This document shows, piece by piece, positions 63,638 to 64,000 of a DNA stretch of 64,000 bases. Origin of the DNA: Brevibacterium sp. UMB1308A (GTDB lineage: Bacteria > Actinomycetota > Actinomycetes > Actinomycetales > Brevibacteriaceae); contig NZ_JASPDO010000001.1 of assembly GCF_030230605.1 (NCBI RefSeq), positions 1-64,000 of the forward strand. The letters run 5' to 3'. A model generated the notes under the pieces. That model was not told where the DNA came from, ran no database searches, and was given only the letters and a program-made list of their open reading frames with translations. How positions within the stretch are numbered: position 1 is the stretch's first letter; the number at the start of each line of letters is the position of its first letter. The position numbers and the translations under genes were made by a program.

Positions 63638-64000
63638 ATGTCATCGACGACAGAAGCAGTAAAGACTCACACAAACACGTGGCGAGTTGTTGACATTGTT
63701 GTGTGCGCCGTAATCGCGGTTGCGGTTGGCCTTTTGTTTGCCTTGTGGGCAGCTCTGTGGAGTGGCTTTGAGTTGCTGTTTGCCACGACTTTCCCGCCTG
63801 CCGTGGCGCTGTTTGGTGGCGTGTGGGTGCTCGCGGGCCCGCTGGCCGCAATGATCATCCGCAAGCCGGGTGCCGCGCTGTTCTGTGAGCTGCTGGCCGC
63901 GATTTTCGAGGCTGTTTTGGGCTCCCACTTTGGTGTGGTTGCGGTGTTCTCTGGGTTCCTGCAGGGACTGGGTGCGGAGCTCGTGTTTGCCGCGTTCAGG
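63638..64000 (+). CDS. ykoE: YkoE-like ECF thiamine/HMP transporter S component (partial)
   Basis: 121 codons are visible and the frame is open at the window end. GGGAGG precedes the ATG. After a short soluble N-terminus come hydrophobic segments (IVVCAVIAVAVGLLFALWAALW; FPPAVALFGGVWVLAGPLAAMIIRKPG) and ELLAAIFEAVLGSHFG, typical of YkoE. With the TPP riboswitch directly upstream, import of thiamine or its pyrimidine precursor is very likely; ATPase and T-component genes should follow. Confidence 0.9.
   Translation, partial: MSSTTEAVKTHTNTWRVVDIVVCAVIAVAVGLLFALWAALWSGFELLFATTFPPAVALFGGVWVLAGPLAAMIIRKPGAALFCELLAAIFEAVLGSHFGVVAVFSGFLQGLGAELVFAAFR

Overview
The window is a stretch of chromosome from a moderately high-GC actinobacterium. 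The evidence is a menaquinone pathway with a MenJ-type reductase, an actinobacterial bS22-type micro-protein, a CobA-like/HemD fusion, DUF4229, an FprA-type reductase, and a near-consensus DtxR/IdeR iron box. There are no mycolate genes, so a member of the Micrococcales or a relative is the best guess; the genus cannot be settled from sequence reading alone. Gene order from about 22 kb to 57 kb (men genes, cytochrome c maturation, hem genes, glutaredoxin, bS22, proC, TIM-barrel protein, ppx) matches, as I recall it, the Rv0496-Rv0566 region of Mycobacterium tuberculosis. This is therefore mostly conserved backbone with a few accessory insertions.

Layout. 0-7.4 kb: tRNA-Met, tRNA-Thr and tRNA-Tyr, an amidohydrolase, a coupled gdhA-glycerophosphodiesterase pair, and two related membrane/zinc-ribbon proteins, one with a NERD nuclease domain and one without. 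7.4-10.6 kb: a TctABC tricarboxylate transporter. 10.7-15.4 kb: YajQ, an amidase, a glutathionyl-hydroquinone-reductase-like protein, and a paired FMN reductase/luciferase-like monooxygenase. 15.6-19.8 kb: an iron-box-controlled operon of a sarcosine-oxidase-like flavoenzyme plus a siderophore-type ABC importer. 19.9-34.8 kb: ferredoxin reductase, a RarD transporter and a nearly complete menaquinone set (polyprenyl synthase, menJ, menG, menF, menD, menC, menB, menE, menA), with a CAAX-type protease and a lipoprotein in between. 35-37 kb: small membrane proteins and a frameshifted MHS-family transporter.

37.3-48.8 kb is one long leftward transcription unit. It runs from a fused hemA-hemC through hemD, hemB, a marR regulator, hemL and a histidine phosphatase to tlpA, ccdA, resB and ccsB, and ends at a strong terminator. 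It makes haem and then the machinery that attaches haem to c-type cytochromes; together with the menaquinone genes it supplies most of the cofactors of a respiratory chain. 48.8-57.6 kb: glutaredoxin-like protein, bS22, an AcuC-type deacetylase, Trk potassium uptake, a DUF2079 membrane protein, proC, a TIM-barrel protein, ppx and an enoyl-CoA hydratase. 57.7-61.2 kb: the methylcitrate operon prpDBC for propionate use. 61.4-64 kb: a secreted purple-acid-type phosphatase, a NUDIX-like protein, and a TPP riboswitch ahead of a YkoE-like thiamine transporter subunit cut by the window end.

The most unusual signals are: (1) the heptamer CCGAGGT, present about 67 times by eye on both strands against roughly a dozen expected; (2) the HemA-HemC fusion; (3) the flavin amine oxidase inside an iron-controlled uptake operon that is also the longest stretch lacking the heptamer; and (4) the NERD/non-NERD paralogue pair. 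I found no CRISPR array, prophage, transposase or origin.
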